In this document: piece by piece, positions 13,600 to 26,000 of the stretch
Layout of the letters: each line of letters begins with the position of its first letter
Position numbering within the stretch: position 1 is the first letter of the stretch
Assembly: GCA_037013685.1 (NCBI GenBank)
Contig: CM072905.1
Location: forward strand, 7,947,491 to 8,011,490
DNA from: Acridotheres tristis
Lineage: Eukaryota; Chordata; Aves; Passeriformes; Sturnidae
DNA: 64,000 nt
Direction of reading: 5' to 3'
Notes under the pieces: generated by a model
What the model saw: only the letters and a program-made list of their open reading frames with translations
What the model was told of the DNA's origin: nothing
Database searches by the model: none
Position numbers and translations under genes: made by a program

Positions 13600-13915
13600 T
13601 AAATAATGATGAGAGAGAGGGGCAGCTCCAGTCTCTGTTCTCCAGGACCCATGGCATGGCTGGAGCTGTGCCAGGGCAGCTTTGGGGTGGCTGTCAGGAA
13701 AGGTTCTTCCCCAGAGGGTGCTGGCACTGCCCAGGCTCCCCAGGGAATGGGCACAGCCCCGAGGCTGCCAGAGCTCCAGGAGAGCTTGGACAGCTCTGCC
13801 AGGATTGCACAGGATTGCTGGGGGTCTGTGCAGGGCCAGGGGCTGCACTGGCTCATCCTGGTGGGTCCCTCCCAGCTCAGGATATGCTGTGGTTTCTATG
13901 GTTCCAGAGTGATGA
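13600..13915 (+). repeat. CR1-type LINE 3' fragment, plus orientation, different subfamily
   Basis: Phrases such as 'ggcagctccagtctctgttc', 'catggcatggctggagctgt', 'caggaaaggttcttccccag', 'caggctccccagggaatggg' and 'ctcatcctggtgggtccctc' match the CR1 3' region in order. The sequence differs clearly from the neighbouring copies at 12.7 and 14.8 kb, suggesting a separate insertion. Open frames across it on both strands, including one of 235 codons on the minus strand, are by-products of the repeat. Confidence 0.88.
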
Positions 13916-14779
13916 AATAAAGTAATGAACAGATCTCTGACACAGAACATTAGTCTGACAGTTAACAAGCATTTCCCAATCCAGAAAAAGCCAAGAATGT
14001 CAGAACTATCCCTGATGAATTGGGATTTGCAAGGAAGATTGCTGTTAGAAAAATTAGAGAACTGCCTGGAAATTATTACTTTCCATTTCACTAGAGCCAA
14101 ATACTTGAGAATACAGAAGCAGGACCTCTTTCCTCCCCCCAAAAAAGAACCATTTTAATAAATAATCAATTGTTTCATTTTGTCTGTTCAGTTTTGAGTT
14201 TCTGAGAAGTAGCAGGGTGGTATTTTCAAATATATTTTGATAACTAGAGAAGCTGTAATTTCAGAGAGAGATTATTCTCTTATCTAACCAAAACTTCTAA
14301 GGACAACACCAAAGAATTTTCTCTGCTGTAGTTCTGCTCAGCAGCAAAAAGAGTGAAAGATTTGCTAATGCCCAAAGGGAAAAACTGCAGACAGTTCAGA
14401 TCCAAATTTTATGATGTTTGACAGTGCTAATGAGTGATAATGAGCAATACTTGAGATCACACAGAAATGACAAATATTCAAGATATCAAACTCCTCCTTT
14501 GTGATTTAGTCCAGATAATTTTTTTAAGCCATTGATAACTGTATGCCAGAACAGTCCCTGCTTTGCCTGACATCCCCAGAAAGCAGAGATGGAAAAGGGG
14601 ATGTGCACCACTGAGCTCATCTCCACTGCAAAGCTCACACCATCTCTAGCCAGAAGGGCAAATAAGAAGAGAGCTGCTTATTTCCCATCAGCAGCTTCAG
14701 GAAAATGAAGTTAGCTAAGAGCCTTATTCCTCAACATCCTATTTCCAACAGCCAAAGAAAGGTCTGTGTGTCTGTCTGA

Positions 14780-15305
14780 GACCCCACCTTCAGTGCTGTG
14801 TCCAACTCTAGGGCTCTCAACATCGGATGGAGAGCACCAGAGAGTCCAGCAGGAGAGTCCAGAGGAGGACACAGAGATGCTCCAACGGCTGGAGCCCCTC
14901 TGCTCTGGAGCCAGGCTGGCAGAGCTGGGGGTGCTCACCTGGAGAAGAGAAGGCTCCAGAGAGAGCTCAGAGCCCCTTCCAGGGCCTGAAGGGGCTCCAG
15001 GAGAGCTGGAGAGGGATTTTGGACAAGGGATGGAGGGACAGGACAAGGGGGAATGGCTGCTCACTGGCACAGGGAAACAATAAATGGGATATTAGGATGA
15101 AATTTTCCCTGTGAGGATGGTGATTCCCTGGCACAGGGTGCCCAGAGCAGCTGTGGCTGCCCCTGGATCCCTGGAAGTGTCCAAGGCCAGGCTGGACAGG
15201 GCTTGGAGCAACCTGGGATAGTGGAAGGTGTCCCTGCCATGGCAGGGAGCTGGAAATAGATGTTCCCTAATGTCCCTTCCAACTCAAACCACTCTGTGAC
15301 CTGCA
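14780..15305 (+). repeat. CR1-type LINE 3' fragment, plus orientation
   Basis: The block runs from 'ttcagtgctgtgtccaactc' through 'gagatgctccaacggctgga', 'ggagggacaggacaaggggg' and 'cagagcagctgtggctgccc' to the terminal 'aatgtcccttccaactcaaa'. It therefore covers more of the CR1 3' region than the sister copy at 12.7 kb. It ends about 500 bp from the coding exon at 15810 and lies antisense to the gene. Confidence 0.92.
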
Positions 15306-15739
15306 AAGGACAGAATGAAGTGGTAGAAAGGCCTAAGACACTCAACTACTTTTTCCAAAGTATTCTTTTCCTAAGGTGAAAATAATAATTGAGAGCATAA
15401 GCAAGCAAAGGTGTAAAAATGTCACAACAGAACATAAGCAAAGCTCCTATTCCTTATTCACAAACATGCAAAACACTCTTCAAGGACCATTAAAATTATC
15501 AGAATGATAAATATAACTTGTAAATATCCAAATTACCGATGTTTCTGTTAAGAATCATCACCAAATATTTATACTTCCTGAAGATCCATTAAGAAACATG
15601 AGGGGGAAAAAAACTAAACTGGAGGAAGACCCCACAGCTCCAAGCACGTGAACAAACAATAAAATCTTTTACCAATCGGATGCCAGAAATGGCACGTTGT
15701 ACCACAATATGAGGACTGGAATTTTAAAACGGAACTTTA

Positions 15740-16095
15740 GAACGATCTTGACAGCAGAGGAGGCAGCTCCACAGGGAAGCAGCCGCTCCCCCAGGGGTGC
15801 TGCTCTTACCTGGCTGGGCCTTGCCGGGATGCTGCTGTCCCTGCTGAGGAGGAGGAGGAGGAGGAGGGCTGGCTCCCGCTGCTGCTGCTGCTGCCGCGGC
15901 CGGCGCCGGGCCGGGGGCACTCAGAGCCCCGGGGGCGCTCAGAGCCCCGGCGGGCAGTGGCTGCCCCCTCTTTAGGAGCTGCTTCTGTTCCTGCTGGCGG
16001 AAGCGGGGAGGCACCTCTCGGGGCAGGTATCGGGACGCCGCAGGCTGCTGCCCGTTGGCAGACGCGCGCTTGCCATTGCTGCTGTTGGTGAGAGT
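15740..16095. promoter_or_regulatory. Intragenic CpG island overlapping a coding exon
   Basis: GC content and CpG density rise sharply here against AT-rich flanks, for example GCCGCGGCCGGCGCCGGGCC near 15893-15912. The rise coincides with the coding exon, so codon use (GCG, GCC, CCC) explains part of it. GC-rich exons in birds often score as CpG islands, and promoter activity is not implied. Confidence 0.6.
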
Positions 16096-16166
16096 GCTGG
16101 TGGAAGTACTGGTACCGGTACCGGCAGGTTGGGGCTGGCTTAAACTGGTCTTAATAGGTTCTGGCA
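15810..16166 (-). CDS. TNRC6C: TNRC6C-like coding exon (357 nt) with the N-terminal GW182-family motif
   Basis: TNRC6 proteins are scaffolds of the miRNA silencing complex: they bind Argonaute through Gly-Trp repeats and recruit the CCR4-NOT and PAN2-PAN3 deadenylases. This internal exon runs from acceptor ttttaccctag| to donor |gtaaga, starting with two bases of a split Val codon and ending with one base of a Gly codon (118 full codons). It reads [17 protein letters not shown], a Ser/Thr-rich stretch, [29 protein letters not shown], a doubled GALSAP, eight Ala, seven Pro and [12 protein letters not shown]. The [19 protein letters not shown] core is shared by the TNRC6 paralogues. From memory TNRC6A has PEQIKPSVSQPQP and TNRC6B has PEVTKPSLSQP, so [13 protein letters not shown] fits TNRC6C best. 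Reading past the donor ([10 protein letters not shown]...) is intronic. Confidence 0.88.
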
Positions 16167-18512
16167 CTAGGGTAAAAGAAAATAATAATCGTTGGTTTAG
16201 GATCGGAAAAGCTATCAGGTTTGTTTTTTTACTCTAACTGGTAAACTGATGTTTTGCAGCCGCTGAAAAGTTGGTAGCGCGTGTTACTTTCTGTGTAGGT
16301 TTACTTTCTGTGATGGTACTGGAAACTTTTCCTAATGAAACAAATAATCTGTATGGTTTAAAACAGGAGGGAGGACAAAAGGAAGCTTTGATAATTCAGT
16401 ATTGAACAGAATGTTCATTTAAAGTGTGTGGCACTCTGCTGCACCCACCTTGAGCCCCCACTGTCTTTTTATAGTTCAGCAGTTTTGGTGGCGACCTTGC
16501 CAATATTAACATCATATCCCAGGGCCTACAGCCATGAAACCATTTTAAGGCTCCTAAGAAGCTCCCAAAAAAACAAGCTAAAAGACCTGATCCACCAGCT
16601 TATTCAGCACTCACACAAACTCTGGCTTTCTTGTGGTCTTTATCCAAACCTTTGCATCAAACTCTTAGGACATCCCAGCCACCAACACGTGCACTCCAGG
16701 CACACATGTGATACCCCCACAGTAGCCCAGGCTGCAGTGAGCCAGACAGGCCACCTGGAATGTGCCTGCACACCTGGCACGAGTCACCTGTCACCTTTGG
16801 GACAGGCAGGAGGGAGTGAACACGGCACTGGGGGATGGCAGCCCTGGCTCAGCTCACCTGGCAGCAGCTGCCAGAGCTCTTTGGTCACCCAGAGAAACTC
16901 TTTGAGCTTCTGGGATGAACAGAACCAAGCACTGCTGCAGCTCCTCACAAGCCATGACCAACAAGTGCAAAATTCCAGCTCATTCACAGTCACAAATATG
17001 CTGAGTGGGAAGGGACACACAAGGTTCATCACCCAAGTGCTGGTCACACCTTGTGCCCAAGAACATTGTTCTAATGTTGCCTGAACTGTGTCACAGACAC
17101 TAAAAACCCACACACTCTCCAGGCTCTGACACACCTAGAAAACCCAACAATTTCTACAGCTGCAGCACTGAACACACCAAGGGAATGCTGAGGGTGGGCT
17201 CAAAGCAAGCAGGGACTTGACCAAGCAAAAATATGCCAAAAAGTCTGACAGAACCATCAGCACTCCACTTCTCCAAAACGTTTGTTTTGGAAGCCTAAAT
17301 AATTTCACCTGTGATTCTATCTGAACAAAAAAGAAACTCTAAATATATTAAAAAATGTGAAGTACCACCAATACCTGAAGAGCAGAGAATAAGCTTCCTT
17401 AGCTGTTCAAAATACACAATCACCTCTGGAAACAGTTTATCCTTACTTTGAAATTTAAAAAGTAGACAGAAAGTGTCGTGGAATGCAGAAAAATTATTTT
17501 CAAATACCAAATCTGCATATTCAACATGTATGTGAAAACTATTCTGTTTCCACAACAGAACTAGATCTGTTGTTCACATGATAGAAAGTAAGCCTGACTT
17601 CATTGTAATGGGTTTATTTTAGCTCCTGTTGTTTCTGCTACTACTGTTACAGCAATGCAAGCATTTACCTCCACTACCATCACAGAGATGCAAACATTGA
17701 CAAAGAGTGAGATGGGAAGGACTCAGGATTTCTGCAAAGTCATTTACCACAAGATTCACCCAGAGCACTGCAGGCACAGGCTGATCAACCAAAAATAACC
17801 CACCATGGCAGCCAGGGAGGTTCTGCAGCTTGGCTCACACACCAGGCACACACCCCCTGGTGCCAGCAGATGAGAGGGGATGCCAGGGAAGAGAAGGAGA
17901 AGGACAAGAGAATGGAAACCACTCACTGGCACGATGCCAGCAGGGCTGGGATTTGTCTGGCCCCAAGATTTTCATGAGGAATATTAATTAATTGGAAACA
18001 TATTTTAGAAAGCAAGACGAGCAGCTTCTAAAAAGCATTATATTCTCAATATTGTGTCTATATAAATCATATCTGATACTTCCAAAGAGAGATATTTTTT
18101 TTAAAAAATCACTAATGCAAGTCATAGAATAGACAACACTTTTCACTTTAATGTAAACTGTTTCATCACAAACATGAGGCCAGAGAAACCCATTTTCCCA
18201 GTGTTAGAATAAATGTTTCCTCTACATTTCTGAATCACAGATGAGAGAAAAGAACAAAGAAAATCTAAATATCACTGTACTTTAGAATTAAAATATTTCT
18301 GCATATTCATGCTACTGTTTTTCTCTAATCAACACAGCAAAGCAATTTTTATTTTGTACATCAAAAATCTCTTTAAAGAGTACTTAAATGGAAGCTCTTG
18401 CAAGAATACTATGTCTACAAATCAGGGTAGCTGGAAAAGAACTGTTTAATTACACCAATGACAGGGAATAAAGCAAGAAGAGTGAACAACATCACACGAG
18501 TGGGCTTGAGCC

Positions 18513-18546
18513 CTAAATTCCAGCTTCATACCAGGCTGGAATTTAG
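18513..18546. repeat. Perfect 12-bp inverted repeat with 10-nt loop
   Basis: CTAAATTCCAGC at 18513-18524 is followed, after a 10-nt spacer, by its exact reverse complement at 18535-18546. It would fold as a short stem-loop in either strand's RNA. It is too small for a microRNA precursor. Confidence 0.9.
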
Positions 18547-20042
18547 ACTTCACACACATCAACAGTACTTAGAGAATATATATTACAAAGCTGTGTTCTA
18601 AAAGCTGTGCTCAGCAATGTTTAACCAGCAATTTTCACTTGATATGCACTGTGAGAAATACCAAATGTTCCAAGTGTCTGCCCCGGACATCCTAATTATG
18701 AATTGCTGTGTGATATTGGCAATAAGAGCATCTTTATAAAGCCTTGAGCCATTCCCCTCCCTGCAGGGCTGCACCCTGCCACCACGGGTGCCCCTTGCAG
18801 AGCACAAAGTGCTTTCCCCAGTGCGGGGCACAAAGGCAGAGCAGCAGGAGCCTCTCCCGGCAGCCTGGGCACTGCGAGCTCTGCCTTCCATCAGCCCCAA
18901 GGGCCGAGCTGCCAATCCACCGAGAGCCCTGCAGCAGCCTGTCCACCCTTCCACCTGCAAGGAATCCACTGTCACAGCTAATGGCATGTGGGTGGCTGCT
19001 GCAAAGCCAGGAATTAAACCAGAGCTTTTATGGCTAAATTTGCCTGAATGCGAAAATGTTGTTTAAATCGTGTGGGGGAAAGGATTTAACACTCAGTGAT
19101 TTTCATAACCAGCACGTGATTAAAGAGCTAAAGCAAAAACAAATTTAAGTGGAAAGCCTCTTGCAAAAAAATACAATTAAAGGCGTAAAATGAAAGCCTT
19201 GAGATTGCTTGCTCTTAAGATGTTTGTGATGGGTATCTGCTTACTCTCCATTCCGAGCTGTACATACACTAAACAATGAGCTTGCTTGTAATAATTATCA
19301 GTACTTAATGGTATCTAAACTTCTTAATCCAATTTTACCCAAACAAATCCAATAATTACTCCATATGCTTTTTTGATGATTACAATCTCGGGAATCCCAA
19401 CTGCATAAAAAAAGTGTTACGAGCAATTGTAGGTGGATTTTATTAATATAATGAATAGGATCAGTCTAACAGATTTCAATTACAACAATAGCTTTTAAGT
19501 ACATTTCTATGACATAAGGAAAGAACATGCATAAATGAAAGAAACTGGTTAAGCCACATAATACTGATTTATGGCAGCTTTTTCCTTTCATTCACCTCAT
19601 TAACATTTCTCTGTATTTCAGAATCCCCCACTCCAGCACTATAAAACTTGCATTTCTAAAGCCTCTGAGGACCAGACATTCCAGAAGAGAAACAGTTAAA
19701 CCCAGAAATGCATTCTTGGCTGCTACTGTGACAGGATTTATTTACAGCTTCTATTAAACACAGCAGCTCCATTACAAAGTGCTGGATGTGAGGAGAATTT
19801 TTGATTATACAATGCCAATGCCTCACTGCGTTAAACATATCATGCCAGTGTATTATTTTTTTCCTTCAGCAATTCGTTCAGGTCATTGTTTGATGGGTTT
19901 ATGAATTCATTACAGGAAACAGATGGATCCCATAATTCAGAGCTATTCTCCCAGCCAATCATATGGGCAATTTTTTTCCTCATCTTGCTCCCCCCTCCAA
20001 ATCAACCTTAATGAAGCCACTTCCTCCACGGCCAGTTCCCTG

Positions 20043-20064
20043 CACACACACACACACACACACA
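20043..20064. repeat. (CA)11 microsatellite
   Basis: Eleven CA dinucleotides followed by CTGCAG. Likely polymorphic. Confidence 0.97.
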
Positions 20065-20973
20065 CTGCAGCACATCCACTGCTGGTTCAAGCTCCCTCCA
20101 AACACCAAAGGCTTTCCAAAGAGAGCTGAGCAGGAGCACAATCCCACAGCCACCCCCTCCGAGGTCACACAGAGCGCCAGCAACTTACCCAAGTCGGGTG
20201 AAGACAGTCACAAAACACAGCATTGGAGTGGGCAAAACTACAGGTCCTCATTAGTGAGAAACCCATTTTTATTTGCTCGCAGAAGTCTGTTGCAGGAAAA
20301 AATTCTTGCCCCCCCCCCAGTCTACTTTCAAAGGCTGAATTTTCATTTAGCAAATTACCTCCTTTGTCTCCTAAGTGCTGGGATTTGCTATCCACAGTGA
20401 CATCTGCTGGCAACAGCGAAGGTGCTCAGAACTATTGCATAAAACCCACTTCTAGTGTTTTTACACATAAAATGCCAAATTTTCTGCCTGGATCGTCCCT
20501 TCCCCCAAAATCATAAACTGCTGGGGATAAAAACCCTGCAGTATAATGCCAAGATAATCCCAAAATTTATAAAGGCTTTAATAATGTAACCAGAAACTGC
20601 TGTTTGACATCAAAGCCCACATTGAGTGAAAGAAGTAAAAATACACGTGTTATTGTGGCCTTAGAACTTTGTCACCATTTATTTAAAGAAATACCTTGAC
20701 TTTGGGCCAATTCATGATGATATAATTTATCTAATACCCAGAACAAATAAAGTCTTTTCCTGATTTAACTTCATTTTCCCCCTTGCAGCTGACCATGGTG
20801 CAGTTTCTTCTGCTTCCTCTCCCAGACGTTTCCTCTCCACTTTCTTCTCTTGTCTTTTACAACATTTCCTTCCTTAGTCTTTCACCACCCCAGCTCTAAC
20901 CTCTCATCTATAATCCACTTCTCCTGACAGACTTCTCACTTCTACCAACTCGCACCTTCTACACTGAACTTGA

Positions 20974-20989
20974 TTTTTTTTTTTTTTTT
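20974..20989. repeat. T16 homopolymer
   Basis: An uninterrupted run of 16 T on the plus strand in intronic DNA. No retrogene or retroposon body is recognisable beside it. Confidence 0.9.
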
Positions 20990-21479
20990 GGCCAGACAAC
21001 TTGAGGTCAGAGTAGGAATTAACAGGAAGCTGCAAAGTTCAGAGAAAACTTCTAAATCGGTTATTAGGATTTCTCAACAATAGAAGGTCTTACCTTCTTA
21101 ACTTCTGGCTTTATGCAAAGGTATGAAATAGAGAAGCACTGAGGACTTCATTCCCCACCTCCACTTTGACTCTAAAGCAATGCAGCCACAAATCCAGCTG
21201 ACCCCTGGCTCCTACCCAGACACTCCTTTGTTCCTCCCTCCCCTCAGACCCAGTCATTCACCCCAGTTCAAACAAGTTCTGTCTGTTTGCTCACATTTCC
21301 CACCCGTGTCCCACCAGCCAAACCTCGCTCTATAGATCTTAACTATGTAATGGCTGCTGAAATGACATTCTTACTTGATATTGTCATAAGCAAAGTGGAG
21401 AAATGTGAGCAAAATGTAAAATTGGTTGAAATGTTCTCTGGGAGAATCAATGGCTTGCTGTCAAAACAGAATATGTTTC

Positions 21480-22265
21480 AGAAGAGATTCCACAGGGACT
21501 TGATCCAAGCCTACGCTGTTCAATATTTCGTTAACAGCTGGATGATGGACTAGAGAATATCCTTATTAAATCTGCAAATGACACCAAGATAGGAGAAGGA
21601 AGATGGGGGTGGTCAGATCACTGTGTGACAGGATCAGAGCTCAGCAGTGAGGAACTGGAGAAGCAATGTGACAAAACTACTACAATTCAATAAGGAAAGT
21701 CACGTCATTAGGCAGGAGGAATTAAATACAGAACAGCAAACAACTCGCCCCACAGCAGTTCTGCAAAAAAAGAAGCAATGTTTCAGCAGATCACAAAGCA
21801 AAGAGGAGGAAAAGACAATCAAGAAGATTGTAAAAAGCCAAGTGGTGGAATGGGATAAACACCCAGCCACCCATCTACTTGAGCCTGGCATCACAAAGCC
21901 TTCCCTGTCTGGACCCACAGCTGAGCATCTCTCTCCCAGATGGAGCTGGACCACCTGAAAAGGGCACAAAGGAAATGGAAATCTGGAAAAGGGAACTACC
22001 ACAGCAGACAGAGGTAATGAAGTAGACAATCTACAAGGCACTGTGTACACAAATTAAAAAAAATACAAAGAAAGAGGATGAAATCATTTGCTCCACCCCA
22101 CAGTGAATAAGACAACACTTGCTGGGTTTAAATGGCAGTCAGGGAGATTTAAACTTACATTTCCAACAATAAGGATGATTAAGGATTATCTGCAGACATG
22201 ATACAGGTTTGGTGATCTTGTCTCAGGGCAAGAGGATGGAATAAATGACCTCTCAAGACCCTTTA
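21480..22265 (+). repeat. Old, diverged CR1-like LINE remnant, plus orientation
   Basis: Several phrases follow the order of a CR1 reverse-transcriptase end and 3' region: 'agctggatgatggactagag', 'aaatctgcaaatgacaccaa', 'ctacaattcaataaggaaag', and near the right end 'gaataaatgacctctcaaga'. The match is diverged and contains stretches I cannot align, so this is probably an ancient copy or two adjacent copies. No coding capacity remains. Confidence 0.55.
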
Positions 22266-22978
22266 GAGCACATTTTCTACTGCTCTACATGTAAAACAGA
22301 GCTCCAAATCCATCTCACTCAGTTCTCCCACTTCCCTCAGCCATGACAAAGAAATCCTTTTTCTCTCAGGTTGATAGTCACAGCAGTCCCCCAGCTTCTG
22401 CTGCCTTTTAAATAAGTTTCAGATGTGGCCTTTCTTCACCAGCCCTGCTTACAGATCCTCTCCATTTTGTTCTTGATTAATGTAAATTTGAAATTGAATC
22501 AATCCTGAGTGACATTTTATCCCTTCACCACCATGGTGAATCCCCTGTGTAAACCCAGCACAGCCCACCCTGAGGCAGAACTTCTGTGCAGCAAAGGGTC
22601 AGAGCCCAACTCTATTCACAAACTGAACTTTTTTCCTAAGAGATGGAGAAGTTCCTAACAAAAACAGATTTCTAAGTACTTCAGAGCTCACACACAAAAT
22701 TTTGTTTCCCTTTCTGGAACAGCATCTACATTTTTTTCTTTCAGATCTGTCAGCAGAGAGGGTGACAAATACTTCTCTTGACAGAAAGACACAAAACCTG
22801 TTTGGGGTGACTCAACATGTATTTTTAAGGTTTTTTTCAATCCTATTCTGCATTATTCAGGTTGGTGTCACATGCAGCAATCTTGTGAAGAATACTTATA
22901 CTTTTAAGAGTTTTAATATTTTCCTCGCTGCTTTCCTCCGTTAGCACTGATTATAATTTTAATTTTAAATTCACAATT

Positions 22979-23013
22979 AATTAGCTGTGCCATTAAAAAT
23001 GGTACAGCTAATT
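22979..23013. repeat. Near-perfect 16-bp inverted repeat with 3-nt loop
   Basis: The arm AATTAGCTGTGCCATT (22979-22994) and the arm AATGGTACAGCTAATT (22998-23013) are reverse complements at 15 of 16 positions, around an AAA loop. The one mismatch would be a G-U pair in one RNA orientation and an A-C mismatch in the other. It may be a remnant of a small hairpin element or a chance palindrome in AT-rich DNA. Confidence 0.92.
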
Positions 23014-26000
23014 AGGTTGATAGGTTGTCATCAACAATAGATTGATAATCCAAAGCAAATATGATGCTCTCCCACTGCAAGCCAAACTCTCTCATGTTTA
23101 TTGAAAGCTCTGAGTGCACACACATGGGGTTTGCCATCAGCTAATTGATGAGCAGAAATTGGACTGTACACACCAGGCCTCAAACTCGGCACCCAAGCTA
23201 GGAACCAGGTCTGTGGGCAATGGAACAGTTAAATTCACAGAGCAGCATTCCTGCAGGACTGAACTGATAACAGATGGTAACTTTCAAGACTTAGCAATTC
23301 ATCTGTTTCCTTTCAAGCGAGAGCTCTCCGATGGGCAGGCACTGGGAACTGGAACACCAGTATTAATCACGTACATCTCTGTGCACACAGACCTGCCCAA
23401 ATGCTACCCCTTGGAAAACAACAGATAAATAAAGAAATGGATTCACCTGACTAGAAGCTGCTCTCTGTCCTGAAGCCTCTGACATCTCAGCACAAAGCCC
23501 TGTGTGCTTTATTTCCTTTAACACATCATCACACACTTAACTCGGAATTCAGACTCCTGCAAACCCAATTCCCACCTCCAGAGCAGGGCAATACACTGGC
23601 CTTAGAAAGAGAACTTGGCTATTCTAAAGGAAAAGAATGAAGCTATTGGAAGTTTTTAATCACTCGTATTAATAATGTTAAGAAACAACAGCATTAACAA
23701 CTGTCCGAAAAGGACAGGAGAGAGATAAGAGTCATTGCTGAGATGAATTAACTGGTGCAGGAAATTACTACTGTAAAATGTAAGTGAGAGGGCAGCTCAG
23801 AATTAAGAGAGGGATTCTCAGCAAGTGGTTAGAAATGCTGCAGAATATTTTCAGGTTTTATAAGACTTTCCTATAGAGTGTTCAGAACTCTTCACAGAGA
23901 ATTCACATCTTGTGTTCCTTCCCAGAGTATTCGGGAACATCTGAACTCCACCAACTAATTGTATAAAGACTCACTAGGGAAACACAGCAAGTTCTATCCC
24001 ACCAACAGGACATGAGAGCATCACAAACACAATTCCAACAATTCAGGAACACAGCAAAGGATGTCAGGAGCCAGCCACGGGCATGTTCTCCCCCCTTCAC
24101 CTCCATCTCACCCTCCAAACCCTCCTCAGGCAAGGTTCCCTCAGCAGGAACTACACAATAAAAGAGCCAGAGAAGACAGGAAACAGCTTAAAGTTAAATT
24201 ACACAAAACCAACACTATCATCACCACAAGTGCCAGTGGGAAAATTCAAGCATATAATAACAGCTTAAATAACTTCATACAGAGCCACAGAAGAAGCCTG
24301 GGCAGACCTGGGAGTGAAGGGAGAAGCTTGAGAAGTAAATCCTTCAATTTTAAACTGACTCTGTGCATTTAATCTCATTAGAAAATGTTTTACACAGTTT
24401 TCATATGCAAAAGAATTTTTAAAAAACAAATTTACAAATGGCACAGCCATCACACCAGACGTGTTCTTCCTCCTTTCCACAGACTACTTCCAGGCACAGA
24501 CTGAGCAGTAAGTATTTCTTCTTTATAGCAGAAACCCAATCGTTAAACCTCACACACAAACAGATAAATATGCAAATTCCCAGTAAATAGTACATTCCTA
24601 AGAAATTGAAAATGAGGATAGCCTCAGTATCCACTGATTTACTGGATCCAAGAGCCTGAAATTTCCTTCACCTTGAACAGTGATGGATCTATAGGTACAG
24701 CCCATCTCCAGCTGGGGTTTGGAGAGTGAATCCCAGTGTAAATGCTTCCAGTTTTACACAGATGTGGTTGGGTACTGCAGAGATATTCCATATCCCCATC
24801 ATTTCTATCTGGGCTTGCCTCTACAGAAATCAGTCAATGCTGGCACACAGTGCACAGATCCCATCACACTTGGAATATGTGCTGTACCCACGGTCTGTCC
24901 ATGCAGGGTGGATATTCCAGGGTGTCCCAGGGCACAGTCAGTGCTCTCATCCCACCCAGGACAACTGGAAATACTAAGCACTCATGCTACAGCAGGCACA
25001 ACCTCTTTTTCCACTTTGACATTTGAGCTGCAAAAAAAGGAAAGATTCTCTGGCTCTTTTCTGGAATGCCTGGAAATTGTCAGTGTGTATTTATGCATCA
25101 ATATCTTAATGGATAGAGAGATCAATGTGTGCAGGCAGCCTGTGTGATTCTGTGTGCCCAAAATCAGCGTCCAGGGAGCCCCAGGCCTGGAGAGTGTGGA
25201 CACACCCTGGGCCAACAGCCCAGACACATCACATCACTACACACAGGCACATTTTTCTCCTGGGAACCAGAAATACAGCTCCTCCAGGTATTTCATTTCT
25301 GTTTTGGGGAAGCAGGCTGCAGTGCTATTTAATTCCTTTCAGACATGCCCATGGAAGCACGCTGTGACTGCCTGCAGATGACAGGGCTGCTGCTCAGATG
25401 GGAAGTGTAATGCTGCCTGACACTGCCTGTGCTGCTGGAATCATGGACTGGGCACACATGTCACACTGACTCAAGGCCTGTGCAAACACAAAGCCTCAGC
25501 CCTCCTGTCATGGACATTTATGGAACCAAATGAATATTTTATGTGCGACACAAAAATAGCAACGATTTTGTGAGCAACCAGTAACAGGCCTCTGTAATTT
25601 TGGCATAACCCCTCCTGTTCACATTCTATCTCAAAAGAAGACTTAATATGTTTATACTACAGCTCTAAAGATAGTGTAGAGTTATCTGAGCTATCATTTT
25701 AAATCAGTCAGCAGGAAAAGCTGAAGCAGAGCCAACAGAGTGTCCAGCATGGACCAGCTTCCCCCAGCCCCGGGCAGTGTGGATTCATTCCAAGTTTCAG
25801 GTAGCATCACCCTGAGAAATTGAGCATGGAGCCAACTCAATGAAAGGTAAACCTGAAATATTTTGGCCTTAGATGTAAAAATCTTGTGTCCTTATTAGGA
25901 TAACTGAAGACGTGTTCATTTATGTTTCACAAAATTATTTTGAAAACTTGCTTTGAGCAAGTAGGTCTTTAACATACAGAACCCATAGAGACATTGTTAT

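Larger units (their letters stand above)
1..15809 (-). other. TNRC6C: Intron of the TNRC6C-like gene (left end, continues outside the window)
   Basis: This stretch lies downstream, in gene direction, of the 357-nt coding exon, whose donor reads CCAG|gtaaga on the minus strand. I see no further exon here: no minus-strand frame carries the Gly-Trp repeats expected in the next large TNRC6 exon, so that exon is probably to the left of position 1. The intron holds CR1 fragments, a minisatellite, CpG-richer segments near 4.2-4.5 and 5.5-5.7 kb, an (AT)10 microsatellite and otherwise AT-rich unique sequence. From about 6650 to 8250 the plus strand is strongly pyrimidine-biased, with no recognisable gene. 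Open frames here, such as 7986-8546 (+), match nothing I know. Confidence 0.7.

Noticed and set aside
13435..14142. 235-codon minus-strand open frame
   Set aside because: It runs antisense through a CR1 copy, and the translation resembles no protein.
15724..15809. Extension of the TNRC6C exon past position 15810
   Set aside because: The frame stays open ([10 protein letters not shown]...), but a strong donor (CCAG|gtaaga) ends the exon at 15810 and the extra residues do not match the family.
16428..17084. 218-codon plus-strand open frame near the 357-nt exon
   Set aside because: No recognisable domain, it is antisense to the gene, and about this length is only mildly unusual in 64 kb. No splice or promoter evidence supports it.
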